Source: Alphaproteobacteria bacterium AO1-B
GTDB taxonomy: Bacteria; Pseudomonadota; Alphaproteobacteria; Rhizobiales; Stappiaceae
Length of the DNA stretch: 64,000 bases
Assembly: GCA_001890945.1 (NCBI GenBank)
Contig: MLAX01000001.1
Location: 744,001-808,000, forward strand
Direction of reading: 5' to 3'
Part shown: in pieces, positions 54,949 through 64,000 of the stretch
Layout: each line of letters starts with the position of its first letter
Position numbering within the stretch: the stretch's first letter is position 1
The notes under the pieces: generated by a model
The model's input: only the letters and a program-made list of their open reading frames with translations
Database searches by the model: none
What the model was told of the DNA's origin: nothing
Program-made: the position numbers and the translations under genes

Positions 54949-55263
54949 TTTGAACGCCTTTCTGCTCCTGTGAGACGGCTGAAGAACAAAAGCTTACGTA
55001 AGGTAATCTTACGACATGTGTATTTGATTTCAATCCCTAATTGCCGGAGAACGGGCAAAGCGGTACCCTCTAACGCGGCTAGCGCGGGAGAAACCGGGGC
55101 ACTGATTTGGTGTGCGGGTCATTTTGGAGCCGCATTGCGCGCATAGTCGGGGACAAGTCGCCAAAAACAGGTTTTACAGGAGCTTACGGATTCGGAGGCT
55201 GCGCTGTCTTAAGGCATGATTAACCAGTATTTTTTGATTCGCATCGGGTAGATTCAGTACCAA
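54949..55263. other. Divergent intergenic region with inverted repeats (315 bp)
   Basis: No gene is seen. A palindrome CTTACGTAAG (54993-55002) overlaps an inverted repeat CGTAAG / CTTACG (54997-55013), about 45-65 bp upstream of the winged-helix gene. The other end carries the promoter of the EAL gene, for which no clear box was found. Confidence 0.45.
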
Positions 55264-56808
55264 ATGGGCCGAACTGCGACCATATTTGTAGCGATATGCA
55301 TGGTGATCATTGCACTGTCTTCAGCGGCAGTGATGGTTTTCCAATTTGGCCGTCCATTTGGAGAAGCCGTGTCGCTGTCCCTAGCGCTGATGTGCACGAT
55401 GATCCTCGTTCATCTGCTGATTGGACGGTCGCGGGACCGCAGTGCAGTGAGCGACGCCGTAGAGCGCCTCGAAGAACGCATGACGGATCTCGACGAGGAT
55501 GTCGGCAATCTGGAAGGTCGTCTCACCGGCATGGAACATACGATGCCGCGCCGGACCCGGGCAGAAATCGATCCATTGTTTGCTGAGGTCGAAGTGCTCG
55601 GCACTCTGGTCAAGCAGATGGCGGAAGCCATGTCCGACCTGGAGACCAAGGTGGAGGATCAGCAGGCCATCGCACCTCCGCCACCCATGCAGAGTTTGCC
55701 GCAATATCAGCAACCTCAGCAGCCAAACCTGGGATATCCGCACACCAACGGCCAAGGTCAGGCTCATCCAGGTGAGTACCCGCAGCAAGCGCCAGCCCCG
55801 CTCCATGCTCCTTACGCGCCACCGCAAGCGCCGCAGCCAGGCCCATACAATGACGGCGTCGTTCCGACCCATCGTGATATGTCTGAGCTGGACCGTCGCT
55901 ATGGTGTGCACGTGCCACGGGATGGCCGTGCGCCTGATAGTGGTGCCGGTGCGCGCGAGATCGATGAAGGTTTTGCCGATCCTCCGGCTGAACCATCTGC
56001 GGAGCGCCTGACGAAACCAGGCCCCAACCCGGCCATGAATGAGCTGATCACATCGGCGCTGAATGCAAACCGCGTTGAGCTCTTTCTGCAACCGATTGTG
56101 AGTTTGCCTCAGCGTCAGGTGAAGCACTACGAAGCGTTTACCCGCCTGCGGAACGCCAATGGCGATTCCATTGAGGCGCAAGCCTTCATGCCCGAAGCCG
56201 TTCGCTCCGGACACATCGCCCGCATCGACAACTTGCTTCTGTTCCGGTCGGTTCAGGTTATCCGCAGGCTGATGTCGCGCAATCGCAACGCTGTCCTGTT
56301 CTGCAATATTTCTTCGTTGTCCCTGTCAGACAATACTTTCTTTCCCGGCTTCCTGGAGTTCGTCCGCTCCAACCGTGAGTTCTCAGACGCTTTGATTTTC
56401 GAGTTCTCGCAATCCGATATCGCTCAGATGGGCGCGGTTGAGCTGGAAAGCCTTGCAGCGCTTTATGAGTCCGGTTTCCGCTTCTCTGTTGATCAGATTG
56501 ACGACATGAGAATGGACTTCAACAGCCTGGCTGGCCGTGGCTTCAAGTATGGCAAGCTGAATGCGGATTATCTGATTGGCCGACGGGAAACCAATCACGG
56601 TCATATTCACCCGTCCGATTTTGGGGATCTGCTGCACCGCTATGGAATGGAACTGATCACTGATCACGTTGAAACCGAGTCCCAGGTGCTTGAGCTTCTC
56701 GACTTCGACGTAAAACTGGCCCAGGGCAACCTCTTCTCACCGCCGCGGCCTGTACGGGCGGAAGTCTTGCAAGGCACACCGGCACCACGCAAAAAAGCGG
56801 CAGGCTAA
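55264..56808 (+). CDS. Membrane EAL-domain protein with substituted catalytic residues
   Basis: Protein of 514 aa. Two membrane helices (7-29, 35-53), a coiled coil (60-130), a Pro/Gln-rich stretch (138-200), then an EAL domain (about 255-500). Catalytic positions are partly lost: EAL reads Glu280-Ala-Phe, Asn338 and Glu370 remain, DDFG reads Asp390-Gln-Ile-Asp, KxD reads Lys411-Leu-Asn, and the AEGVET glutamate is Asp447. Cyclic di-GMP hydrolysis is doubtful; it may only bind c-di-GMP or protein partners. Confidence 0.7.
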   Translation: MGRTATIFVAICMVIIALSSAAVMVFQFGRPFGEAVSLSLALMCTMILVHLLIGRSRDRSAVSDAVERLEERMTDLDEDVGNLEGRLTGMEHTMPRRTRAEIDPLFAEVEVLGTLVKQMAEAMSDLETKVEDQQAIAPPPPMQSLPQYQQPQQPNLGYPHTNGQGQAHPGEYPQQAPAPLHAPYAPPQAPQPGPYNDGVVPTHRDMSELDRRYGVHVPRDGRAPDSGAGAREIDEGFADPPAEPSAERLTKPGPNPAMNELITSALNANRVELFLQPIVSLPQRQVKHYEAFTRLRNANGDSIEAQAFMPEAVRSGHIARIDNLLLFRSVQVIRRLMSRNRNAVLFCNISSLSLSDNTFFPGFLEFVRSNREFSDALIFEFSQSDIAQMGAVELESLAALYESGFRFSVDQIDDMRMDFNSLAGRGFKYGKLNADYLIGRRETNHGHIHPSDFGDLLHRYGMELITDHVETESQVLELLDFDVKLAQGNLFSPPRPVRAEVLQGTPAPRKKAAG

Positions 56809-56920
56809 ACCAGCTCCGGTATCAAGCCGTCTGTGATCCGCCAGCCGCGTGACGCAGGCGGTCTTGCAGAGCCATGAGCTTAGCGTCACGAATATGTTTC
56901 TTCACGATGAGCCCCAAACA

Positions 56921-56950
56921 AAAAGCGGCGGGAAAGTCCCGCCGCTTTTT
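56921..56950. terminator. Bidirectional terminator between EAL and M16 peptidase genes
   Basis: A perfect 13-bp stem AAAAGCGGCGGGA / TCCCGCCGCTTTT with an AAG loop and T-runs on both strands, between two convergent genes. Confidence 0.93.
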
Positions 56951-56979
56951 GTTTTGAAGTCTAAATCCTGGCCTTCAGG

Positions 56980-58317
56980 TCAGTCGGTTGCAGGCGGGTT
57001 ATTAGGGCCGACCTGGATAATTGTCGGGTCAACACCCGCTATGAGGCGCTGGGCGACCCTGTTGACATCGTCCAGAGTGACAGCCTCGATTTCGCTGTTG
57101 CGCCGGTCGAAGTAATCAATGCCAAGACCGGCATTTTGAAGCGCAACCAGTTGCCGGGCGATTTTTCCGGAACTGTCAAACCGGAGCGCGTAGGAACCGG
57201 TCAGAAACCGTTTGGCGCTTTCAAGTTCGGCTTCTGTCGGTCCTTCCTCGGCCATCCGTTTTAGCTGAGCCAGCATGACGTCGACGGTCTCGGATGAACG
57301 CTCGGCTTTTGTTGAGGCAGAACCAATGAGAACGCCTGTGTGCTTGTAAAGCGAAAGGGACGTGCCTGTGCCATAAGAGAGGCCGCGCTTCTCCCGTACT
57401 TCCTGATACATCCAGGAGGTGAAGGTTCCACCACCCAGAATGTGGTTCATGACAAACGCTGCTTGATAGTCCGGATCGTCCCGCTTCAAACCTGGCAGCG
57501 ATAATAGGATCGTTGTCTGCGGTACATCGAGGAACTCTTCGACATTGTCTCCGGTTCGCGGGGTGAGTTCTTCTATTGGCTTCAGGTCGGCTTTCTCGGG
57601 CAAACCTGCAAAGACTGTATCCAGGACTGACTTCAGGGTTTCAGCGTCAATCGCGCCAACAACACCGATTTTGAGCCCGTCCTTTGCGATGAGCTTGGGC
57701 TTGTGCGCTTTCAAGTCATCCGGTTGAAGGCCCTCCAGTGTCTCAGGTGTACCAAGCGTCGGTTGCGCATAAGGATGATCGCCGAACACAGCTTTCGACA
57801 GTGCAAGGCCCGCAATGGCATCCTGGTTGGTCTCATTCCGCTTAGCGCGGGTGATCAGCTGAGTCTTCATGCGCTCAACTGGCTCAACATCGAACCGCGG
57901 TGCGTTCAGCGCGAGTGCGAGCATCTCCGTCGCTTCGGGAAGCGTTTGGGTCAGAGTGCGCATGCTGCCGAAGAACCTGTCCTTGCCAGTGCTGAAGTTG
58001 ACGCTCACGGCCAGTTCCTCAAGCCGTGCCTGATAGTCTTCAGAGGTCAGGTCACCTGCGCCCTCATCCATTGTTGCGGCCAGAAGGCGTGTCAGACCGG
58101 CTTTGTCTGCCGGATCTTGAGCCGAGCCGCCTTCAAAAGAGAAATTTAGGGCAATGATCGGCACCGTGTGGTCTTCAACCAGCCATGCTTCGATGCCCTT
58201 CGGACTGATGACCCGTTCCACTTCCACAGCAAAAGATGGACGCACCGCGAGCGCTACAACGGCAAACACAATTGCGAACAGGGCAGGGGTAGCAGGGAAA
58301 ACGTTTTGCAATCTCAT
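56980..58317 (-). CDS. M16-family peptidase homologue, inactive-type subunit
   Basis: Periplasmic protein of 445 aa with a signal peptide (LFAIVFAVVALAVRPSFA) and two M16 lobes. The HxxEH zinc motif is absent: the corresponding place reads GLTRLLAATMDEGAG. It pairs with the active gene immediately upstream (3-bp gap), forming the usual heterodimer in which only one partner carries zinc. The pair is a processing protease of unknown substrate. Confidence 0.83.
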   Translation of the reverse strand: MRLQNVFPATPALFAIVFAVVALAVRPSFAVEVERVISPKGIEAWLVEDHTVPIIALNFSFEGGSAQDPADKAGLTRLLAATMDEGAGDLTSEDYQARLEELAVSVNFSTGKDRFFGSMRTLTQTLPEATEMLALALNAPRFDVEPVERMKTQLITRAKRNETNQDAIAGLALSKAVFGDHPYAQPTLGTPETLEGLQPDDLKAHKPKLIAKDGLKIGVVGAIDAETLKSVLDTVFAGLPEKADLKPIEELTPRTGDNVEEFLDVPQTTILLSLPGLKRDDPDYQAAFVMNHILGGGTFTSWMYQEVREKRGLSYGTGTSLSLYKHTGVLIGSASTKAERSSETVDVMLAQLKRMAEEGPTEAELESAKRFLTGSYALRFDSSGKIARQLVALQNAGLGIDYFDRRNSEIEAVTLDDVNRVAQRLIAGVDPTIIQVGPNNPPATD

Positions 58318-58319
58318 GA

Positions 58320-59783
58320 TCAGGACTCCTTGCCGGACTTATCCGCGGTGTCGGCGTTTGATTGCGGGCTTCTGAGTTCCCCGGTCACAGGTGTTGCGGT
58401 TAGATAGTCTTGTGCAACCGATTCCACGTCCTCGGGTGTGACTGCTTGGATTTGGCTTGGCCAAGTCTGAACGTCTTCGACTTTCATGCCGGTTGTGAGG
58501 GCTGCACCGAACAGCCTTGCAAGGCCGGTCTGGCTGTCTTGAGCGTAAATCGAACTCGCGATCATGCTGCGTTTTGCCCGATCGACTTCTTCTGCGGTCA
58601 CACCCTCTTCCAGCAACTTGCTCAGTTCTTGCGCTGCAGCCGCTTCGACGTCTTCCAGCGTATGGCCGGGCCGCGGTGAAGCGTAGACAACAAAACGTCC
58701 GCTGTTCAGGGCTGTGCTCTGGTAATAGGCGCCAGCACTTGTGGCGAGGCCAGCATCCAGCACAAGGGCCTTATAGAGACGGCTGGATGGGCCCTGACCC
58801 AAGACGTAGGACAGAATATCCAGCGCTTCCGGTGTCCGGCCTTCGCCGGTTGTCTGGCTCGGCACGATCCATGTGTGGGAGATCGCCTCTTGCCTGACCC
58901 TCGGATCTGTGACCGCGATCCGCCGTTCTCCGGCAAGCGGCGGTTCCGCAGGACGAAGACGCTCGCCCGGCTCTGCCCGGCGCGGGACCTTGCCATATGT
59001 ATCCTGGGCGAGATCCAGAACGGTCGCTGGCTCTACGTCACCTGCGACGACAAGCACGGCGTTATTCGGGGTGTAGAAGCGGTCATAGAACGCGATTGCT
59101 GCATCCTTGTTGAGAGCTTCGATCTCATTCTGCCAACCAATAATGGGCGATCCGTAGGGATGATTGACGAACGTGATGGCGTTCATCGCTTCCCGCAAGC
59201 GTGACCCGGGATCGCTCTCAACCCGGTCCCGCCGCTCTTCCAAAACAACATCCCGCTCAGGCGCAACCACTTCGTCGCTGAGGACGAGGTTTTCCATCCG
59301 GTCTGCCTCCATTTCCATCATCAGCGGCAAGTGTTCTTTTGCAACACGCTGGAAATAGGCGGTGTAATCGTAGCTGGTGAAGGCGTTTTCCTGGCCGCCG
59401 CGGTCAGCAATGATTTTTGAAAACTCACCGTCCGGATGGTCCTCGGTTCCCTTGAACATCAGGTGTTCCAGGAAGTGAGCGACACCGGATTGACCTTCGG
59501 GTTCATCGGCCGAACCGACCTTGTACCAAAGCATGTGCGTGACCACGGGAGCCCGGCGATCAGGGATCACAACCACTTCCAGTCCATTGTCGAGGACGAA
59601 CCACTCCAGATTCGGCGCGATGACAATTTCGTCTTGCGTGACTTCCAAAGCGTTTGCCTTGGACAGGGTTACGCCGAATAGCGGAACGGCAAACAGCGTG
59701 GCGGAGAAAAGGGTTGCCAAAAGTGTGCTGCGCAATGCGCGGTCAAAACTGAGTATCGGTATTGGTTGGCGCAATCCAATCAC
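58320..59783 (-). CDS. M16-family zinc metallopeptidase, active subunit
   Basis: Periplasmic peptidase of 487 aa. Signal peptide 1-45. The inverted zinc motif HFLEH (His103, Glu106, His107) is intact and the third ligand lies in the ERDVVLEERR segment about 75 residues later. GTG 59783 with AGGAG 9 bp upstream. The gene is first of a pair, followed by an inactive partner. Confidence 0.87.
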   Translation of the reverse strand: MIGLRQPIPILSFDRALRSTLLATLFSATLFAVPLFGVTLSKANALEVTQDEIVIAPNLEWFVLDNGLEVVVIPDRRAPVVTHMLWYKVGSADEPEGQSGVAHFLEHLMFKGTEDHPDGEFSKIIADRGGQENAFTSYDYTAYFQRVAKEHLPLMMEMEADRMENLVLSDEVVAPERDVVLEERRDRVESDPGSRLREAMNAITFVNHPYGSPIIGWQNEIEALNKDAAIAFYDRFYTPNNAVLVVAGDVEPATVLDLAQDTYGKVPRRAEPGERLRPAEPPLAGERRIAVTDPRVRQEAISHTWIVPSQTTGEGRTPEALDILSYVLGQGPSSRLYKALVLDAGLATSAGAYYQSTALNSGRFVVYASPRPGHTLEDVEAAAAQELSKLLEEGVTAEEVDRAKRSMIASSIYAQDSQTGLARLFGAALTTGMKVEDVQTWPSQIQAVTPEDVESVAQDYLTATPVTGELRSPQSNADTADKSGKES

Positions 59784-59811
59784 GGGGAAGCTCCTGTTGT
59801 ATGCCCAAACG

Positions 59812-59863
59812 AAAAGGCCTCCGGCCCAAACACCCCATATAGGGTCGAATGGATCGGAGGCCT
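59812..59863 (-). terminator. Terminator of the BamF-like lipoprotein gene
   Basis: On the minus strand a 9-bp stem (AGGCCTCCG / CGGAGGCCT) with a 31-nt loop, with TTTT following. It lies between the lipoprotein gene and the M16 operon, partly separating them. Confidence 0.6.
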
Positions 59864-59893
59864 CATTAAATGTCTGTAATTTGGCGTGAAGAG

Positions 59894-60619
59894 TTAGTTA
59901 CAGTATTTGGACTCGCCCGCCATACATCTTGGATCCAGGCGGTTCGTTTCGTGGTCCCGCTGTACCTTCACGTATTCTTTTTTCACTTCGATTTCTGTCG
60001 ACGGCATCGGAGCGTCTGCAGACGGCGTGCTGTACGCTGCAGGCGGCTCGATCAGGTATTGCCGCTGAAGTGCAGCGCCAGCCGTCTGTGTGCCGGCTTG
60101 CTGCTGTTTTAACGCATTAAACCGCTCTGCCTCGATTTTCATTTGTTCCGGTGACAGACGTTTGCCCGGGCCAAGCGCAGTATCCGGATCGGATGCTGCC
60201 CGCAGTTCCGGTGTCGACGCAGGACGTTCAACACCGACGATTTCAATTCCTGCCATCTGTTCTGGTGTCAACCGCTTGAGGTCACCGCGGTGGTCCGTGG
60301 CGACTTTGTAGCGATCCCGCAGGGCGTTCATCTCATCTTCGTTGCGCTGCTCGGGCCAATTCTGGGACCCTGCACCAGCAACTTCAGTTGAAGGTGACGG
60401 CAATGTTGTGTTGTCGGCCGGCATGGCAAGCGGAGCGCGTGGTTTGTATTCGATCTCTTTTTTGTTCGGATCGACGGCGCCAAGGCCCGACATGATGTTG
60501 TTCACCAAAGCCGTATCGGGAGCAACGGTCGTTCCGTCGGCTGCCTGACAAGCTGCGAGGCCTGTCACTGCTGCGAGCAGGAGGCCTTTGGAGATAAAAT
60601 CGCCGAGCGTGCGCACCAC
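59894..60619 (-). CDS. Outer-membrane lipoprotein, BamF/DUF3035-like
   Basis: Protein of 241 aa with a lipobox (VTGLAAC, Cys24), so it is lipidated and probably placed in the outer membrane. The KPRAPLAMPAD-TTLPSPST segment fits DUF3035/BamF, an alphaproteobacterial subunit linked to the BAM complex. It is flanked by lspA (lipoprotein signal peptidase) upstream and M16 peptidases downstream, the order seen in relatives. GTG start with AAGGA upstream. Confidence 0.65.
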   Translation of the reverse strand: MVRTLGDFISKGLLLAAVTGLAACQAADGTTVAPDTALVNNIMSGLGAVDPNKKEIEYKPRAPLAMPADNTTLPSPSTEVAGAGSQNWPEQRNEDEMNALRDRYKVATDHRGDLKRLTPEQMAGIEIVGVERPASTPELRAASDPDTALGPGKRLSPEQMKIEAERFNALKQQQAGTQTAGAALQRQYLIEPPAAYSTPSADAPMPSTEIEVKKEYVKVQRDHETNRLDPRCMAGESKYCN

Positions 60620-60705
60620 AACGTATCCTTCAAGAAATCGGACACTGTCTGACCACCGCCAAACAGAAAGTAATAGATCCAGCCTATAAACCGCTAATTT
60701 GCGGC

Positions 60706-61233
60706 TTAATTTGGACCGTTTGCGAAACTGTCATACAGGAGACCGATGACACCTGCAACGATCCACACGTCGGCTAGGTTAAACACGTACCAGGAGAACG
60801 TGCCGACGTGGAAGTGGACAAAGTCGACTACAGCTCCGTAAATAACCCGGTCTACACCGTTTCCGATTGCGCCGCCGATGATTAGGGCAAGTGCAAGAGC
60901 CGGAAGCTTCAAATCGACGCGGGTCGACCAAATCCACAGTGCGATCGTCGCTGCAATGGTGAAACCGGCAAGCAACCAGCGGCCCAAATCACTGTCTTGC
61001 TGGAAAAGGCCGTAGGAGATGCCGCGGTTCCATACGAGAACAAAATCCAGAACCGGTAAGACCCTTACCGGGCCGTTTGCGGCAAGATCAAAGCCATGGA
61101 CGAACCAGATCTTGGTTGCTTGATCCAGAAGGAAGCAAATGGCAGCGACAGACAGAACGAGCCAGCTTAAGCCGCCCCAGACATAGGTCGGTTTTGCGGG
61201 GTGATCTGAGTTATCACTGCCATTTGTCATCAA
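60706..61233 (-). CDS. lspA: Lipoprotein signal peptidase LspA
   Basis: Inner-membrane aspartic peptidase (175 aa) that removes signal peptides from prolipoproteins. Four membrane helices; catalytic Asp137 (GAVVDFVHF) and Asp155 (FNLADVWI) with the GNGVDR motif before. Downstream of ileS by 15-18 bp and upstream of the BamF-like lipoprotein. ATG 61233 and 61230 overlap; either start is possible. Confidence 0.92.
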   Translation of the reverse strand: MMTNGSDNSDHPAKPTYVWGGLSWLVLSVAAICFLLDQATKIWFVHGFDLAANGPVRVLPVLDFVLVWNRGISYGLFQQDSDLGRWLLAGFTIAATIALWIWSTRVDLKLPALALALIIGGAIGNGVDRVIYGAVVDFVHFHVGTFSWYVFNLADVWIVAGVIGLLYDSFANGPN

Positions 61234-61248
61234 GGTCTCATTGATCCG

Positions 61249-64000
61249 TTATGCGGCAACGTTGGCTGCGTCCCATTCACGCAGCGCGTCGGCGTCCCTT
61301 GGTGTCACATCTGGATAATCCGGGTCTGTTCCGACTTCTGGCAGGATCTTCCAGGACCGGGCGCATTTGGTGCCCTCCGCAAGTGCGGGTACGACCGCAA
61401 CGCCCCTTGTATCGTCCAGCGAAAACGCGCCTTCCGGGGCTGGATCCGAACTCAAGGTGAGTTGGCTGGTGATGGCAATGTCAGCCATATCCCGGCCTTC
61501 CAGCGCAGCCATGAGGGCTGGATCGGTCACGTGAACAATGGGATGTGCTTCTAATGAGGAGCCGATCCGCTTCTCGCGGCGTTCGATCTCAAGAGCACCG
61601 GTGATCACACGGCGAACCGTTTTGATCTTGGCCCACTTCTCCGCGAGCGCATCGTCTTTCCAGTCTGCCGGAACCGCCGGGAATTGCTGCAAATGTACAG
61701 ATGTCTCCTCGCCGTAGCGGGAGACCCAGGTTTCGTCCATTGTGAACGGCAGCATCGGCGCCATCCATGTGACCAGGCTGTTGAACAGCTTGTCGATGAC
61801 ATAGAGAGATGCCTTGCGGCGATTGGAAGACCCGGCGTCGCAATAAAGCGCGTCCTTGCGGATGTCGAAATAGAACGCCGACAGTTCCACCGTCATGAAT
61901 GTGAACAGCTGGTGGAAGATCTTCTTGTAGTCGTAATCGGCGTAGGCCTGGCGAACCATGGCATCAAGCTCTGCAAGCCGGTGCAGCATCAGGCGCTCCA
62001 GCTCCGGCATGTCACGGAGGGCAACTTCTTCGCCGGTCGCATGCGCCAGGGAGCCCAGCATCCAGCGCAGTGTGTTCCGCAGTTTGCGGTAGCTGTCGAC
62101 GCTGGTCTTGATGATTTCCGGACCGATCCGCTGATCTTCCGAATAGTCGCACGACGCTGCCCAAAGACGCAGGATGTCCGCGCCGTATTGCTTGATGATG
62201 TCCTGAGGGAACACCTGGTTGCCGAGCGACTTGGACATTTTGCGTCCATCTTCGGCCATTGTGAAGCCGTGCGTCAGGACCGCATCATATGGTGCATGAC
62301 CGCGGGTGCCGCAGCTTTCCAGAAGCGAGGAGTGGAACCAGCCGCGATGCTGGTCCGAGCCTTCCAAGTATAGAACGTAGTCCTTGCCGCCGGCGGTCTT
62401 GCGCTGTGGGTTAAGGTCTTCACGCTTTTCCAGGCAGAACGCATGGGTGGACCCGGAATCGAACCAGACATCCAGGATGTCCATGACCATGTCCCACTCA
62501 TCAGCCTTGTGATCGTTGCCGAGGAAGCGTTCCTTTGCGCCCTCTGCGAACCAGGCATCCGCTCCTTCTTGAACAAACGCCTCATAGATCCGCGCATTGA
62601 CCGCTTCATCCTTGAGAACTTCAGATGTGTCCTTGTTGATGAAGACCGTGATCGGCACGCCCCAAGCGCGCTGGCGAGAGAGAACCCAATCCGGGCGGTT
62701 TTCGATCATTGAACGCAAGCGGTTTTGACCGGAAACCGGCACGAACCGTGTTTCGTCAATTGCGTTGAGGGCCCGGGTCCGCAACGTGTCGCCTTCGCTG
62801 GACAAGGTCTTGTCCATATAGACAAACCATTGCGGCGTATTGCGGAAAATGATCGGTTTCTTGGAGCGCCAAGAATGCGGATACTGGTGCTTCATGCGGC
62901 CAAGCCCGATCAGAGCGCCTGCCTGCTTCAGATACTCGATGTTGGCTTTGTTTGCCTTTCCCTTTTCACCCTTGTGCGTGATGACCTGATTGCCCTCCAG
63001 GCCTGGCGCATCCTTGGTGTAGAAGCCGTCGTCGGCGACCGTGAAGGGGATTGCGGTGTCGATGCCGCGATCATCAAGGTCCTTGGCGTTTGCCATCCAG
63101 ATTTCAAAGTCGTCCGCACCGTGACCTGGAGCCGTGTGTACGAAACCGGTGCCGGCGTCATCGGTGACATGGTCGCCGTCAAGCAGCGGCACATCGAACT
63201 GATAGCCGCCGAGATCCATGTCCCGGTATGGGTGCGCCAGCGTGAGCGCGGCCATCTCATCCGGAGACACTGCGCGGACCAGTTTGAAGTCCTCGATGCG
63301 AGCGTTTTTGAAGACGTCGCCCGCAAGGGCGTCTGCGAGGATCAGAAGATCACCTTTTTGCACCCAGTTGTCGTCCGGCAGGCCGTCCTGGGTCACTTCA
63401 TAAAGACCGTAATTGATCCGGGATGAGAAGCACACGGCCCTGTTACCCGGGATGGTCCACGGAGTGGTCGTCCAGATAACGATTGAGGCATCCAGCAGCT
63501 GCTCCGCTGCTGCTTCATCGGTGCCCCCGGCCTCAACGATCGGGAATTTCACCCAGATCTGGTCGGACTGATAGTCGTGGTATTCGATTTCCGCTTCAGC
63601 CAGCGCAGTCTTTTCGACAACGGACCACATCACCGGTTTGGAACCGCGATAAAGCTGGCCGGACATGGCGAACTTCATGAGTTCCTGGGCAATGACCGCT
63701 TCGCTCTCAAAGCGCATGGTGAGATACGGATTGTCCCAGTCACCTTCGATGCCAAGGCGTTTGAACTCTTTGCGCTGTACGCCGATCCAGTGATCAGCAA
63801 AGTCCCGGCATTCCTTGCGGAACTCGTTGATCGGCACTTCGTCCTTGTTCTTGCCTTTGGCGCGGTATTGCTCCTCGATCTTCCATTCGATCGGGAGACC
63901 ATGGCAGTCCCAGCCCGGAACATAGTTGCTGTCATAGCCCATCATTTGCATCGACCGGGTGACGATGTCTTTCAGGGTCTTGTTCAGCGCATGTCCGATA
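61249..64000 (-). CDS. ileS: Isoleucyl-tRNA synthetase IleS (5' end beyond window)
   Basis: Charges tRNA-Ile; class I synthetase. About 917 residues are visible, up to the window edge. The truncated HIGH motif (IGHALNK, last bases of the window) and KMSKSLGN (about 62,225-62,245) are both seen, with editing domain between. Near the C-terminus the zinc ribbon is degenerate (KCARSWK; the second Cys is Ser and the second CxxC is missing). The ~40-residue N-terminal part lies outside the window. Same strand as lspA. Confidence 0.95.
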   Translation of the reverse strand, partial: IGHALNKTLKDIVTRSMQMMGYDSNYVPGWDCHGLPIEWKIEEQYRAKGKNKDEVPINEFRKECRDFADHWIGVQRKEFKRLGIEGDWDNPYLTMRFESEAVIAQELMKFAMSGQLYRGSKPVMWSVVEKTALAEAEIEYHDYQSDQIWVKFPIVEAGGTDEAAAEQLLDASIVIWTTTPWTIPGNRAVCFSSRINYGLYEVTQDGLPDDNWVQKGDLLILADALAGDVFKNARIEDFKLVRAVSPDEMAALTLAHPYRDMDLGGYQFDVPLLDGDHVTDDAGTGFVHTAPGHGADDFEIWMANAKDLDDRGIDTAIPFTVADDGFYTKDAPGLEGNQVITHKGEKGKANKANIEYLKQAGALIGLGRMKHQYPHSWRSKKPIIFRNTPQWFVYMDKTLSSEGDTLRTRALNAIDETRFVPVSGQNRLRSMIENRPDWVLSRQRAWGVPITVFINKDTSEVLKDEAVNARIYEAFVQEGADAWFAEGAKERFLGNDHKADEWDMVMDILDVWFDSGSTHAFCLEKREDLNPQRKTAGGKDYVLYLEGSDQHRGWFHSSLLESCGTRGHAPYDAVLTHGFTMAEDGRKMSKSLGNQVFPQDIIKQYGADILRLWAASCDYSEDQRIGPEIIKTSVDSYRKLRNTLRWMLGSLAHATGEEVALRDMPELERLMLHRLAELDAMVRQAYADYDYKKIFHQLFTFMTVELSAFYFDIRKDALYCDAGSSNRRKASLYVIDKLFNSLVTWMAPMLPFTMDETWVSRYGEETSVHLQQFPAVPADWKDDALAEKWAKIKTVRRVITGALEIERREKRIGSSLEAHPIVHVTDPALMAALEGRDMADIAITSQLTLSSDPAPEGAFSLDDTRGVAVVPALAEGTKCARSWKILPEVGTDPDYPDVTPRDADALREWDAANVAA

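Overview
The window is a 64-kb piece of chromosome from an alphaproteobacterium, most likely a marine Hyphomicrobiales close to Roseibium/Labrenzia/Stappia. The clues are moderately high GC, a hisS-hisZ-hisG operon with a long Bradyrhizobium-like HisG, an rsmE/gshA neighbourhood, DUF1127 and DUF3422 proteins, a DctBD-controlled TRAP transporter, and a BamF-like lipoprotein between M16 peptidases and lspA-ileS. The genus is an inference from gene content. There is no rRNA, tRNA, CRISPR array, prophage or insertion sequence. It reads as core chromosome with a few lineage-specific inserts.

Layout. 0-6.5 kb: dctB-dctD two-component system and its likely target dctPQM, with a sigma-54 promoter upstream of dctP and a strong hairpin between dctP and dctQ. 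6.6-16.5 kb: two DUF805 membrane proteins, xseA, ilvA, rsmE plus a membrane-anchored class III cyclase, gshA, a DUF937-like protein and a DUF1127 protein. 16.7-24.7 kb: a tandem pair of LrhA-like LysR regulators, an EamA exporter, an lldR-lldD lactate operon with a near-perfect palindromic operator, a DUF3422 protein, a cytochrome c and another LysR. 24.9-30 kb: ClC chloride transporter, L,D-transpeptidase, DUF2927, CheZ and tagA. 30-37.7 kb: hisS-hisZ-hisG, and divergently a polyprenyl-phosphate sugar operon (GT2-GtrA, ArnT-like GT39, degenerate ChbG/HpnK-like protein).

37.8-40 kb is the most interesting stretch. A DNR/FNR-like regulator with its own palindrome sits beside an NsrR-type Rrf2 regulator, which is divergent from a group III truncated haemoglobin. 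A close match to the NsrR operator lies just before the haemoglobin, and two tiny membrane proteins (72 and 34 residues) follow it, each with a strong ribosome-binding site. This looks like a compact nitric-oxide/low-oxygen response module.

40-49.4 kb: a MacAB/LolCD-type export system, a CurA-like reductase, slyX, a 657-bp AT-rich gap, an exported Cache protein next to a chemoreceptor, and an unrecognised 333-residue protein. 49.5-51.7 kb: groES-groEL with a perfect CIRCE element and a sigma-70 promoter. 51.8-57 kb: a secreted protein of unknown function, a sigma-54 regulator with a damaged receiver domain, a tail-anchored winged-helix protein and an EAL protein with a substituted active site. 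57-64 kb: an inactive/active pair of M16 peptidases, BamF-like lipoprotein, lspA and a 5'-truncated ileS.

All calls come from reading the sequence. No database search was made.
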